From: JBBIQS01 sp037442205
Lineage (GTDB): Bacteria; Myxococcota; Myxococcia; Myxococcales; UBA5297
Direction of reading: 5' to 3'
Assembly: GCA_037442205.1 (NCBI GenBank)
Contig: JBBIQS010000022.1
Coordinates: forward strand, 30,021 to 94,020
Length of the DNA stretch: 64,000 nucleotides
In this document: positions 51,105-58,836 of the stretch, piece after piece
How positions within the stretch are numbered: position 1 is the stretch's first letter
How the letters are laid out: each line of letters begins with the position of its first letter
The notes under the pieces: model-generated
Told to the model about the DNA's origin: nothing
Databases searched by the model: none
What the model saw: the letters and a program-made list of their open reading frames with translations, nothing else
Made by a program: the position numbers and the translations under genes

Positions 51105-52283
51105 ATGACTGGCGAATCCAGGAGAGCGAATCCGTGCCGGGCTCTTCTGTCAGGCAGGAAACGAGTTCAGCAATTTCACATCTCACAGTCTGCCTTCCGG
51201 TGCTCGGGATTCGTCGCCGAGGACTGGACCAGGGAGGCTTCCATTCTGAGCGCGACGCAACATCAGGAGCGGCTGTGCGTGCTGACCGAGCACGCGCGCG
51301 CGCTCAACCCGCGGGAGTTCGAGGAGCAGGACTCGGCCTCGATCTTCGGCGGCCTGGTGCCGGCGGTCGCGGCGACGGCCGAGGAGGCGGCGGGCGTCTT
51401 CAACGGGTTGGTGGCCAGCTACGACCAATCGCCGGGCGAGGCCCCGCACCAGAGCGAGACCTTCTACAAGGAGGTCGACGAGCTGATGCGCGGCTCGGCC
51501 TCGGCGCGCCGCATCGCCGACCTGGCGTCGATGGCCCGCTGGGAACTCAACCGCAAACGCGCTGCTCTGTCCCAGCTCAAGGCAAGCGACGACCGCTGGG
51601 CCTTGCTCTCCGAGGCCGGCAGCGCCCGGCGGCGGACCCTCAAGTCGGCCATCGCCCTCGAGACCGCCCTCTGTGAGCACGAGGGCCTGCAGAGCCGGCT
51701 GCACGTCCTCTTCGCCTCCGAGCTCGACGTCTCGGTCGAGATCCGCCACGTGTACGGGTCCTTCCGGAGATCGCTGGGCGGCGAGCCGCCCGACGAGCCC
51801 AGCGTCCAGGCCAAGTTGCGCGGAGCAGCGGTGGCCATCGCCAAGCTGATCGGCCGCGACGTCTACGACAACCTGCGCCTCACCGATCGGGCCCAACTGC
51901 GCGGCTTGCAGGCCAACATCCTGGGCTGGCTGCGCGAGGGGCCGGCGAGCTCCCCCCGCCGCGGCCTGCGGCTGTGGCAGGATTTGTCGGCCTTCGCCGG
52001 ACTGCTGGTGCAGATCAACAACCGCACCGAGCTGCGCGAGCACGACGTGGCGGTGGCCCGGGAGGCGCTGCTGCAGGCCAAGGCGCCCAACGCCCTCGCC
52101 TCCGACGAGCTCTTCGCCCGGCTGAAGCAGCTCTCCGGCATCAGCGACGAGATCGACGGGCTGCTTCTCGCTCGGGACCGCGAGCTCGCCTCCTGGCGCG
52201 GGCCGCTCGAGAACCTGGTCGGCATCGACGTCGCCCAGGCGCCGCAGAAGCCGGCCGCCGCCGGCGCCGACGACCACCTTTAA
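51105..52283 (+). CDS. Helical protein of unknown function
   Basis: About 392 residues. ATG 51105 is the first reasonable start, but the N-terminal ~50 residues look unlike the rest, so a later start near 51240-51290 is possible. The clear protein begins about ATQHQERLCVLTEHARAL. It is helical and Ala/Leu/Glu/Arg-rich, with no signal peptide, span or known motif. It opens a run of closely spaced same-strand genes (53 bases to the roadblock-like gene), so it is probably in the same operon. Possibly an adaptor or scaffold (inference). Confidence 0.7.
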   Translation: MTGESRRANPCRALLSGRKRVQQFHISQSAFRCSGFVAEDWTREASILSATQHQERLCVLTEHARALNPREFEEQDSASIFGGLVPAVAATAEEAAGVFNGLVASYDQSPGEAPHQSETFYKEVDELMRGSASARRIADLASMARWELNRKRAALSQLKASDDRWALLSEAGSARRRTLKSAIALETALCEHEGLQSRLHVLFASELDVSVEIRHVYGSFRRSLGGEPPDEPSVQAKLRGAAVAIAKLIGRDVYDNLRLTDRAQLRGLQANILGWLREGPASSPRRGLRLWQDLSAFAGLLVQINNRTELREHDVAVAREALLQAKAPNALASDELFARLKQLSGISDEIDGLLLARDRELASWRGPLENLVGIDVAQAPQKPAAAGADDHL

Positions 52284-52336
52284 CCGCTGTTCCCCCGCAA
52301 CCGCGCGGCCCGCAGGCCGTATTTCAAGGAGAATCC

Positions 52337-52732
52337 ATGGCCGTCGACAACATCGTGAAGACCGCAATCCAGGAAGTGCCCAAGGCCGTCGCCGCCGGCG
52401 TAGTGGACATGGCCAGCGGCATGTTGCTGGCTGTGAAGACCGTGGACAGCCACCCGCAGGAGGTCCTCGACCTGGTGGCCGCCGCAACCCGCGAGCTGTT
52501 CGAGGGCGAGAACTCGCTGTCGATCGAGAAGATGTTCAAGAAGGCTCGCGGGGTGACCTCGGACGAGCACTACTTCCGCGAGTTCGTCGTCACCTCCACC
52601 AACCTGATCCACGTCTTCGGCCGTCTGAAGTCCAACCCGTCGATCGTGTTGACCGTGGTCACCCGCGCCGACGCCAACCTGGGCCTGGTGCTCACCAAGG
52701 CCCGGCAGATCATCGCCACCGGCACCATCTAG
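52337..52732 (+). CDS. Roadblock/LC7-like protein
   Basis: 131 residues from ATG 52337 (AAGGAG upstream). The order helix, AGVVDMASGMLLAVKT (strand pair), EVLDLVAAATRELFEG (helix), then FREFVVTSTNLIHVFGRL and SIVLTVVTRADANLGLVLTKARQII has the alpha-beta-beta-alpha-beta-beta-beta-alpha topology of roadblock/LC7 domains, with the usual end TRADANLGLVxxKAR. Such proteins bind small GTPases or form dimers in bacterial polarity and signalling (MglB). No MglA-like GTPase gene is near. The assignment is by pattern only. Confidence 0.6.
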   Translation: MAVDNIVKTAIQEVPKAVAAGVVDMASGMLLAVKTVDSHPQEVLDLVAAATRELFEGENSLSIEKMFKKARGVTSDEHYFREFVVTSTNLIHVFGRLKSNPSIVLTVVTRADANLGLVLTKARQIIATGTI

Positions 52733-52748
52733 GCGGCAGGCGGCTTCC

Positions 52749-53420
52749 ATGGCTTCGCGACCGGCCTTCCTCACCGAAAATCTCAAGGCCGGCTTCGGCG
52801 ATCGCCGGGTGCTGGAAGGGGTGACGCTCGCCGTTCCCACCGGCTGCGTCACCACCGTCACCGGGCCGGGCGGCAGCGGCAAGAGCACGCTGCTGAGGCT
52901 GCTCGCCGCCAGCGAGTTTCCGCCGCTGTGGACCGAGGGCCATGTGCGGCGGGCCGACCCGGTCTCGCTGCTGCCGCAGAAGACCCCGGCCCGCACGCGG
53001 ATCCTCGACTGCGTCGCGAGCCCCGGCCAGTGCGAGCGGGCGCGCGAGTTCTGGGCCTGCGCGCCGCGGGCCGCCGACGAGCTGCTCGACCCGAAGGCCC
53101 CGGTCACCCCGGCCCGGCTGCGGCTGGCGGCGTTCACCTCGGCCTGCCTGGACCCGGCGCCGGTGCTCCTGCTCGACGAGCCGGAGACCGGGGTCGGGGA
53201 CCGCGGGCGGGAGTGGATCATCGAGCGGCTGGCGCAGCTGCGAGCGGCCGGCGGCCGGACCATCGTCCTGGTGACGCACAACCTGGCCCTGGTGCGAGCG
53301 GCTTCCGACCGGATCGTGCTGCTCATCGACGGCCAGATCGTCGAGGAGGGCGAAGCCGCCGCCCTCTTCGAGAAGCCTCGCCATCCTCGAACCCAGCACT
53401 TCTTGACGATGGGCTGCTAG
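52749..53420 (+). CDS. Orphan ABC-type ATPase lacking a signature motif
   Basis: 223 residues, 16 bases after the roadblock-like gene. Walker A GPGGSGKST (39-47), Q-loop Gln in LLPQKTP (about 77), Walker B VLLLDEPETG (D143, E144) and the switch His in VTHNLAL are intact. At the place of the LSGGQ signature the sequence reads VTPARLRLA (119-127), so the usual ATP sandwich contact is missing. The end EEGEAAALFEKPRHPRTQHFL resembles PstB-type ATPases. No permease or binding protein lies nearby, so it may regulate rather than transport (inference). Confidence 0.82.
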   Translation: MASRPAFLTENLKAGFGDRRVLEGVTLAVPTGCVTTVTGPGGSGKSTLLRLLAASEFPPLWTEGHVRRADPVSLLPQKTPARTRILDCVASPGQCERAREFWACAPRAADELLDPKAPVTPARLRLAAFTSACLDPAPVLLLDEPETGVGDRGREWIIERLAQLRAAGGRTIVLVTHNLALVRAASDRIVLLIDGQIVEEGEAAALFEKPRHPRTQHFLTMGC

Positions 53421-53435
53421 CAGTCAGGAGAACCC

Positions 53436-53900
53436 GTGCTTCCGAGCTTTCGCTGGATCATCCCAGGGCGGCTCGCCGGCTCCGGCCGGCCAGGGCTGCT
53501 CGCTCCCCTTGAGGAGGACCTGGCCTTCATGCGCGAGGCCGGCTTCAAGACCGTGGTCACCCTCACCGAGGAGCCGCTGGAGCCGCCGGCGGCGAGCCTC
53601 GGGCTGGAGGGCATCCACTTCCCGATCTCGGACATGGGCGCGCCGACGCCGGCCGACGGCGAGCGGGCCTGCCGCCAGATCCTGTCGTCCCTGGAGCGCG
53701 GACCGGTGCTGGTCCACTGCAAGGGCGGGCTGGGCCGGACCGGCACCATCCTCGCCTGCTGCCTGGTTACCCTGGGCCGCACCGCCTCCGAAGCCATCGG
53801 CGAGATCCGACGGGCCAATCCCGCCTACATCCAGAGCGACTCCCAGGAGCGCTTCATCGCACACTACGAGCGCCACCTGGCGCGCCAGGCCGGAGGATAG
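53436..53900 (+). CDS. Dual-specificity protein phosphatase
   Basis: 154 residues from GTG 53436 (AGGAG five bases upstream). The signature loop is HCKGGLGRTG (C95, R101), and the general acid is D66 in ISDMGAPTP. Compact DSP/PTP fold without extra domains. Family members dephosphorylate phospho-Tyr, -Ser or -Thr. A BY-kinase gene (Wzc-like, from 64000) and a histidine kinase lie 5-10 kb away, so phosphotyrosine on the autokinase is a possible substrate (inference). Four bases precede the haemoglobin gene: same operon. Confidence 0.88.
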   Translation: MLPSFRWIIPGRLAGSGRPGLLAPLEEDLAFMREAGFKTVVTLTEEPLEPPAASLGLEGIHFPISDMGAPTPADGERACRQILSSLERGPVLVHCKGGLGRTGTILACCLVTLGRTASEAIGEIRRANPAYIQSDSQERFIAHYERHLARQAGG

Positions 53901-53903
53901 GCG

Positions 53904-54479
53904 ATGGAGGAGAGGCGCCGGCGAGCCGGGGACGTCCTCCGGCCAGATCCTGAGTGGTATCGGGCGATTGGCGGCGATCAGACCGTCCGGCGCGCCCTGG
54001 AGATCTTCTACGAGCGGGTCTTCTCCGACCCCGTCCTGGCCCCGTTCTTCGCCACGGTGGACAAGCCGACGATCATCGCCAAGCAGGTCGGCTTCATGAA
54101 GCGCTGCTTCACCGGGGAAAAAAACGCCTATATCGGGCAGCGGCCCCGCAACGCGCACCACCATTTGGTCATCTCAGAGGGCCAGTTCGACCATCGCGAG
54201 CGCCTGATGCGCGAGGCGCTGGCGGAGGTCGGGCTGCGGTCCGAGCAGATCGAGCGGTGGATCGCGGTGGAAGAGGTCTTCCGCCGGCAGATCGTCAAGG
54301 AGCGCCCGGTCCCGCTCTTCTACAACGGCTTCGCCACCTACTGGGCGGACGAAGCCAAGGAGGAGCGGCTGACCTGCGCCGCCACCTGCGACAGGTGCGG
54401 CGGCGAGGTCCTGCCGGGCGACAGCCTTTGGGTAGTGGGGGAGCGCGCGGTCTGCGGCGGATGCCGCGACCTCGAGTAG
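53904..54479 (+). CDS. Truncated haemoglobin-like protein fused to a zinc ribbon
   Basis: 191 residues from ATG 53904 (GGAGG upstream). Residues of about 15-140 follow the bacterial truncated-globin pattern: WYRAIGGDQTVRRALEIFYERVFSDPVLAPFF, FMKRCFTG, then NAHHHLVISEGQFDHR with candidate haem-ligand His 85-87. The B-helix Tyr/Phe site is FY36. After residue 160 a short zinc ribbon CDRCGG...CGGC (C162, C165, C184, C187) is appended. I know of no standard fusion of these two. Truncated globins bind O2 or NO. Placement between a phosphatase and PAS-HD-GYP genes suggests a sensory use (inference). Confidence 0.83.
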   Translation: MEERRRRAGDVLRPDPEWYRAIGGDQTVRRALEIFYERVFSDPVLAPFFATVDKPTIIAKQVGFMKRCFTGEKNAYIGQRPRNAHHHLVISEGQFDHRERLMREALAEVGLRSEQIERWIAVEEVFRRQIVKERPVPLFYNGFATYWADEAKEERLTCAATCDRCGGEVLPGDSLWVVGERAVCGGCRDLE

Positions 54480-54492
54480 GGAGGCAGTTGAG

Positions 54493-56064
54493 ATGAGCAC
54501 TTCCGATTCACCCCGGTTCCACCTGGCCGACGTCCTGGAGTCTCTTCCGGACGCGGTGGTGGTCACCGACGCCGCCAGCCAGATCCTGTACGCCAACCGC
54601 GGCTACTGCGAGCTCACCGGCTACTCGCTGGAAGAGGTCCTGGGCCAGACCCCGAAGCTGATCCGCTCCCCGGAGACCGGGCCGGAGACGGTGCGCGAGG
54701 TGTGGGACAGCCTCACCGCCATCGGCGAGTTCCGCGGGCGGCTCACCAACAAGCGCGCCAACGGCTCGCTGTTCCGGGCGGACGTGGGGATCTCGCGGAT
54801 GAGCGGGCCCCACGGCGTCTACTTCGTCTGCCGGCTGCGCGACGTCACCGCCGAGCTCGAGCTCGAGCGGCGCTACGCCCAGGCGGCGGCGGCGGCGGCG
54901 CAGGCCCGCGACACCACCATCCTGGCCCTGGCCGGCCTGGCCGAGAAGCGCGACACCGGCACCGGCGCGCACCTGGAGCGCATCGAGAGCTACACCGTCA
55001 GCATGGCGCGCTGGCTGGTGGCCAATCATCCCGAGCGCCTGCCGACCTGGGCGCGGGACCCGGAGCTGATTGCCCGCTGCGCGGTGCTGCACGACATCGG
55101 CAAGGTCGGGGTCCCCGACTCGGTGCTGCTCAAGCCGGGCAAGCTCAACGCCGAGGAGCAGCGCATCATGCGCGGCCATCCCAGCCTGGGCGCGGAGATC
55201 ATCGACCGGCTGCTGTCGCTGCAGCCGGACAGCGACTTCCTGCTGGTGGCCCGGGACGCGGTCGCCTACCACCACGAGGCCTACGACGGGACCGGCTACC
55301 CCTACGGCCTGGCCGGCGAGCAGATCCCGATGGTGGCGCAGATGGTCTCGGTGGCCGACGTCCTGGATGCCCTCACCAGCAAGCGCGCCTACAAGCCGGC
55401 GCACGGTTTCGCCGAGGCGGTGCAGTGGATCGCCCAGCGCGCCGGCAAGACCTTCCATCCGCTGGCGGTCGATGCGCTGCTGGCCTGCAGCGCCGAGATC
55501 GAGCTGGCCCACGCGAAGCTGGGAGACAAGGTGGTCGAGCTCGCCGCGCCGATCGGCCCCAGCGGCGTGGACCCGACCAAGCCCGGGGAGAGGCCGGCGG
55601 CGGCCGAGGCCCCGGCGGCGCTGCGCGGCGGCATCACCGCCACCGCGGCCTTCCTCGAGGCGGTGGGCTGCTCGACCGGCGGCGAGTTCATCGTGCGCAG
55701 CGGCGAGGTGGTCGGCCGGGTCTACGTCCGCGAGGGGCGGGTGGCCTGGGCCTACCTCTCCAGCGAGCGGGTGGTGCTGGAGGATCGGCTGCGCAGGGAA
55801 GACGGCCTGGCCGGCGGCATGCTCGACGCGGTGATCGCCTCCTGCAAGGCCACCGGGGCCAACTTCGCCGAGGAGCTGGTGCGGCGGGGGCTGATCAGCC
55901 ACCGGCGGCTGCGCGATCTGATGCGCGAGCACATCGGCGAGCGGCTGCGCGGAGTGCTGGCGCTGCCCAACCCGGTGGCGCTGTTCGCGCCCCAGGCGCG
56001 CACCTACTCCAGCGATCTGACCTTCCCGGTCAGCGAGTTGGTCGAGCTGCCCACCGCGGCGTGA
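54493..56064 (+). CDS. PAS-HD-GYP-DUF4388 protein (c-di-GMP phosphodiesterase type), copy 1
   Basis: 523 residues from ATG 54493 (GGGAGG upstream). PAS domain at about 12-115 (SLPDAVVVTDAASQILYANRGYCELTGYS), an Ala-rich linker coiled coil, then an HD-GYP domain: LHDIGKVGVPD (H200, D201), GHPSLGAEII (H229), HHEAYDGTGYPYGL (260-273) and VADVLDALTSKRAY. All metal and GYP residues are present, so phosphodiesterase activity on c-di-GMP is expected. A DUF4388/PATAN-type C-terminal domain (GGEFIVRSGEVVGRVYVREGRVAWAYL) ends it. Tandem paralogue at 56628. Confidence 0.92.
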   Translation: MSTSDSPRFHLADVLESLPDAVVVTDAASQILYANRGYCELTGYSLEEVLGQTPKLIRSPETGPETVREVWDSLTAIGEFRGRLTNKRANGSLFRADVGISRMSGPHGVYFVCRLRDVTAELELERRYAQAAAAAAQARDTTILALAGLAEKRDTGTGAHLERIESYTVSMARWLVANHPERLPTWARDPELIARCAVLHDIGKVGVPDSVLLKPGKLNAEEQRIMRGHPSLGAEIIDRLLSLQPDSDFLLVARDAVAYHHEAYDGTGYPYGLAGEQIPMVAQMVSVADVLDALTSKRAYKPAHGFAEAVQWIAQRAGKTFHPLAVDALLACSAEIELAHAKLGDKVVELAAPIGPSGVDPTKPGERPAAAEAPAALRGGITATAAFLEAVGCSTGGEFIVRSGEVVGRVYVREGRVAWAYLSSERVVLEDRLRREDGLAGGMLDAVIASCKATGANFAEELVRRGLISHRRLRDLMREHIGERLRGVLALPNPVALFAPQARTYSSDLTFPVSELVELPTAA

Positions 56065-56627
56065 TCGCGCCGCGCCGACCTCGCCATCGCGTGAGCGGCG
56101 TTCTTCGAGTCCGGCGCTGCTCGCGCCTCGATCCAGTCGCCGCACTTTGGCGGTGTCGCCGCCGAGTTGCAGGGGCTGGGCGCGGCGGTGCCCGCGCTTC
56201 CCTTCTCCGCCAGCGCGAGCGCCGGTGAGCCGCAACGACCGGCGATCGCGGCGATCGCGCGGGCGATCGCCCGCCTGAAAGCGTGGCAGCTGGCGGGCGC
56301 AGCGCGTCAAACAGCGGTTCGAGAGATAGTTCGATATCGAATGGTCTCGCGCAACGCGCGCGGCCCTCGGTTCATCTCATACTCAGAGTGAGGCCGGTGC
56401 GAGCGCTCGAAGTCCGCGGGGGGCACTCGAGGCCGGTTACAGCCAGCGAAATTCGAGCAGGGGCGGCTCGGAGCGAGGGTTTCGCCGAGACACGAGGCGG
56501 CGGCCGTCCCAGCATTCAACCTCTTCCTCTCCGTCGCTCGCCTGCGGCCTGGAGCGAGGAGAACTTCTGACCGCGGCGGAGCGGGAGCGCGGATGGCGTG
56601 CCGCCAGCGAGAAGAGAGACGCACTCC
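56065..56627. other. Spacer between the two HD-GYP genes, with palindromes
   Basis: 563 bases, the largest gap in this gene run. It holds three copies of the octamer GCGATCGC within 29 bases (56242-56249, 56251-56258, 56263-56270) and a 12-bp palindrome ttcgatatcgaa at 56330-56341. The composition is more AT-rich after 56300, as a promoter region would be. Short frames exist, but none has a ribosome site. A promoter or regulator site for the second HD-GYP gene is the likeliest content. Confidence 0.45.
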
Positions 56628-58208
56628 ATGAGTGGACTCGAACCCGGCCCGATGCCCTGCGCGCGGATACTGGAGGCGCTTCCCGACGCAGTGGTGGTCA
56701 CCGACGCCGCCAGCCGGATCCTCTTCGCCAATCGGGCCTACTGCGAGATGACCGGGTACGCGCTCGACCAGGTGCTGGGCAAGACTCCGGCGCTGGCCCG
56801 CTCCGCCGAGACCGGACCGGAAACGGTGCGCGATATCTGGGACAGCCTGGGCGCCATCGGCCAATTCCACGGCCAGCTCACCAACCGGCACGCCGACGGC
56901 AGCAGCTTCCGGGCGGAGGTGAGGATCGCCCGGTTCGACGGAGAGCAGGGCGTCAACTTCGTCTGCCGCCTGCGCGACGTCTCGGCCGAGGTCGAGCTCG
57001 AGCGGCGCTATGCCCAGGCGGCGGCGGCGGCGGCGCAGGCCCGCGACACCACCATCCTGGCGCTGGCCGGCCTGGCCGAGAAGCGCGACGACACCACCGG
57101 CGCGCACCTGGAGCGCATCGAGAGCTACGCCACTGCCCTGGCCCGCTGGGTAGCGGACAAGCACGCGGTGCTGCTGCCGAAGTGGGCCCGGGACCCGGAG
57201 CTGATCGGGCGTTGCGCGGTGCTGCACGACATCGGCAAGGTGGGCATCCCCGACGCGGTGCTGCTCAAGCCGGGCAAGCTCGACCCCGAGGAGCAGCGGA
57301 TCATGCGCGAGCATCCCCGGCTCGGCGCGGAGATCATCGATCGCGTCCTGGAGATGCAGCCCGACGCCGAGTTCCTGCGGGTGGCCCGCGACGCGGTGGC
57401 CTACCACCATGAGGCCTACGACGGCAGCGGCTATCCCTACGGCTTGGCCGGGCAGCAGATCCCACTGGTGGCGCAGATCGTCGCCGTCGCCGACGTCCTC
57501 GACGCGCTGACCAGCAAGCGGCCCTACAAGCCGGCCCACGGCTTCGACGCGGCGGTGAAGTGGATTGTCGAGCGGTCGGGCACCAAGTTCCAGCCGTTGG
57601 TGGTGGACGCGCTGCAGGCCTGCCGCGAACAGATCGAGGCCGCCTACCACCGCCTGGGAGACTCGGTCGGCTCGGAGTCCGCGCCGATCGCCGGCAGCGG
57701 CATGGACCCGATCCGCCGCGAGGACCGGGCCAAGCCGCCGGAGGCACGCAGCTCGCGCTCCGGGCCGTCGCCGACGGCGGCGCTGCTCGAGGCAGTGAGC
57801 TCGGCCACCGGCGGCGAGCTGATCGTCCGCAGCGGGGAAGTCGTCGGCCGGGTCTACGTCTGCTGCGGGCGGGTGGCCTGGGCCTACCTCTCCAGCGAGC
57901 GGATGGCGCTCCAGGACCGGCTGCGCGAGGAGGCCGGCCTGGGCGCGGGGGTGTTCGAGGCGGTCGTCGCCGACTGCAAAGCCAGCGGCGCCAACTTCTG
58001 CGAGGAGCTGGTGCGCCGCGGGCACATCGAGCGCGACCGGCTGCGCGAGCTGATGCGCAAGCACATCGGCGAGCGGCTGCGCAGCGTGCTGGCGCTGCCC
58101 AACGCGATGGCGCTGTTCGCGCCCCAGGCGCGCGGCTACTCCAGCGATCTCACCTTTGCGGTCGGCGAGCTGATCGCCCCCGCGCAGCAAGGAGCGGAAC
58201 ATGGCTGA
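56628..58208 (+). CDS. PAS-HD-GYP-DUF4388 protein (c-di-GMP phosphodiesterase type), copy 2
   Basis: 526 residues from ATG 56628; an upstream TTG in frame is less likely. Same domain order and clear full-length homology to the protein at 54493: PAS (ALPDAVVVTDAASRILFANRAYCEMTGYA), HD motif LHDIGKVGIPD, EHPRLGAEII, HHEAYDGSGYPYGL, and the DUF4388-type end (GGELIVRSGEVVGRVYVCCGRVAWAYL). Catalytic residues are kept in both, while PAS and linker differ more, so the pair may sense different signals with the same output. The 3' end overlaps the next gene by eight bases. Confidence 0.92.
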   Translation: MSGLEPGPMPCARILEALPDAVVVTDAASRILFANRAYCEMTGYALDQVLGKTPALARSAETGPETVRDIWDSLGAIGQFHGQLTNRHADGSSFRAEVRIARFDGEQGVNFVCRLRDVSAEVELERRYAQAAAAAAQARDTTILALAGLAEKRDDTTGAHLERIESYATALARWVADKHAVLLPKWARDPELIGRCAVLHDIGKVGIPDAVLLKPGKLDPEEQRIMREHPRLGAEIIDRVLEMQPDAEFLRVARDAVAYHHEAYDGSGYPYGLAGQQIPLVAQIVAVADVLDALTSKRPYKPAHGFDAAVKWIVERSGTKFQPLVVDALQACREQIEAAYHRLGDSVGSESAPIAGSGMDPIRREDRAKPPEARSSRSGPSPTAALLEAVSSATGGELIVRSGEVVGRVYVCCGRVAWAYLSSERMALQDRLREEAGLGAGVFEAVVADCKASGANFCEELVRRGHIERDRLRELMRKHIGERLRSVLALPNAMALFAPQARGYSSDLTFAVGELIAPAQQGAEHG

Positions 58209-58836
58209 CGTGGTCGCGGTGGTGTACCCGGTGGTCGATCTCGAGGGGGCCTGCGCCTTCCTGCAGGGCCCGCTCCACATGGCGAAGGCCGCCAGCAGCT
58301 CAGGCGACGCGTGCTTCGAGAACGGCGCCCTCCGGCTGGAGCTCAAGCGGGTTCCCGGTCCTCAGGCCGCGGTGCTGGAGCTGGAGCTGGAGGCCAGGAG
58401 CTTCGACAGCTGCCGGCAGGAGCTGCTGGGATGGCCTCAGGTGAGCGCCGGCCCGGAGCGGCGCGACGGCGCCCGGGTCGAGCAGCGGTTCCAGGCTCCG
58501 CACGGCCTGACGCTGACGCTGTTCAAGGTGCTCGACGAGGACGAGCTGGGAGTGCTGCCGCCGCTGCCGGCGACCATGGCCTGGTCCCCGGAGGCCGACG
58601 GCATGGTGCGGGAGATGATGCGCCACGTGCCGCTGCCCTTCCGCGAGGCGGCCCGCAAGCGGGCGACGACCTGCGCCGAGCAGCGCGCCGCCGAGGAGGC
58701 GACCGGGCTGGTCTCGCGCCGAGCGGCGATCCGCGGGATGCTCGACGCCACCCCGGCCTTCGAGCTCAAGCACGTCCGCCACGGCCTGCAGATGATGGGC
58801 GCCACCGCCGAGGAGCTGGGCAGCGCCGGCGCCTAG
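58201..58836 (+). CDS. VOC-like domain fused to PCP_red-like C-terminus
   Basis: 211 residues from ATG 58201 (AAGGAG upstream). The first ~125 residues look like one or two glyoxalase/VOC beta-alpha modules (VVAVVYPVVDLEGACAFLQGPL, RVEQRFQAPHGLTLTLFKVL). The last ~75 residues match the small PCP_red-like domain: MAWSPEADGMVREMMRHVPLP, then FREAARKRATTCAEQRAAEEATGLVSRRAAIRGML. That domain is best known from protochlorophyllide reductase subunits but occurs in non-phototrophs as well. Coupled to copy 2 of the HD-GYP gene; convergent with the histidine kinase (four-base overlap). Confidence 0.7.
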   Translation: MADVVAVVYPVVDLEGACAFLQGPLHMAKAASSSGDACFENGALRLELKRVPGPQAAVLELELEARSFDSCRQELLGWPQVSAGPERRDGARVEQRFQAPHGLTLTLFKVLDEDELGVLPPLPATMAWSPEADGMVREMMRHVPLPFREAARKRATTCAEQRAAEEATGLVSRRAAIRGMLDATPAFELKHVRHGLQMMGATAEELGSAGA

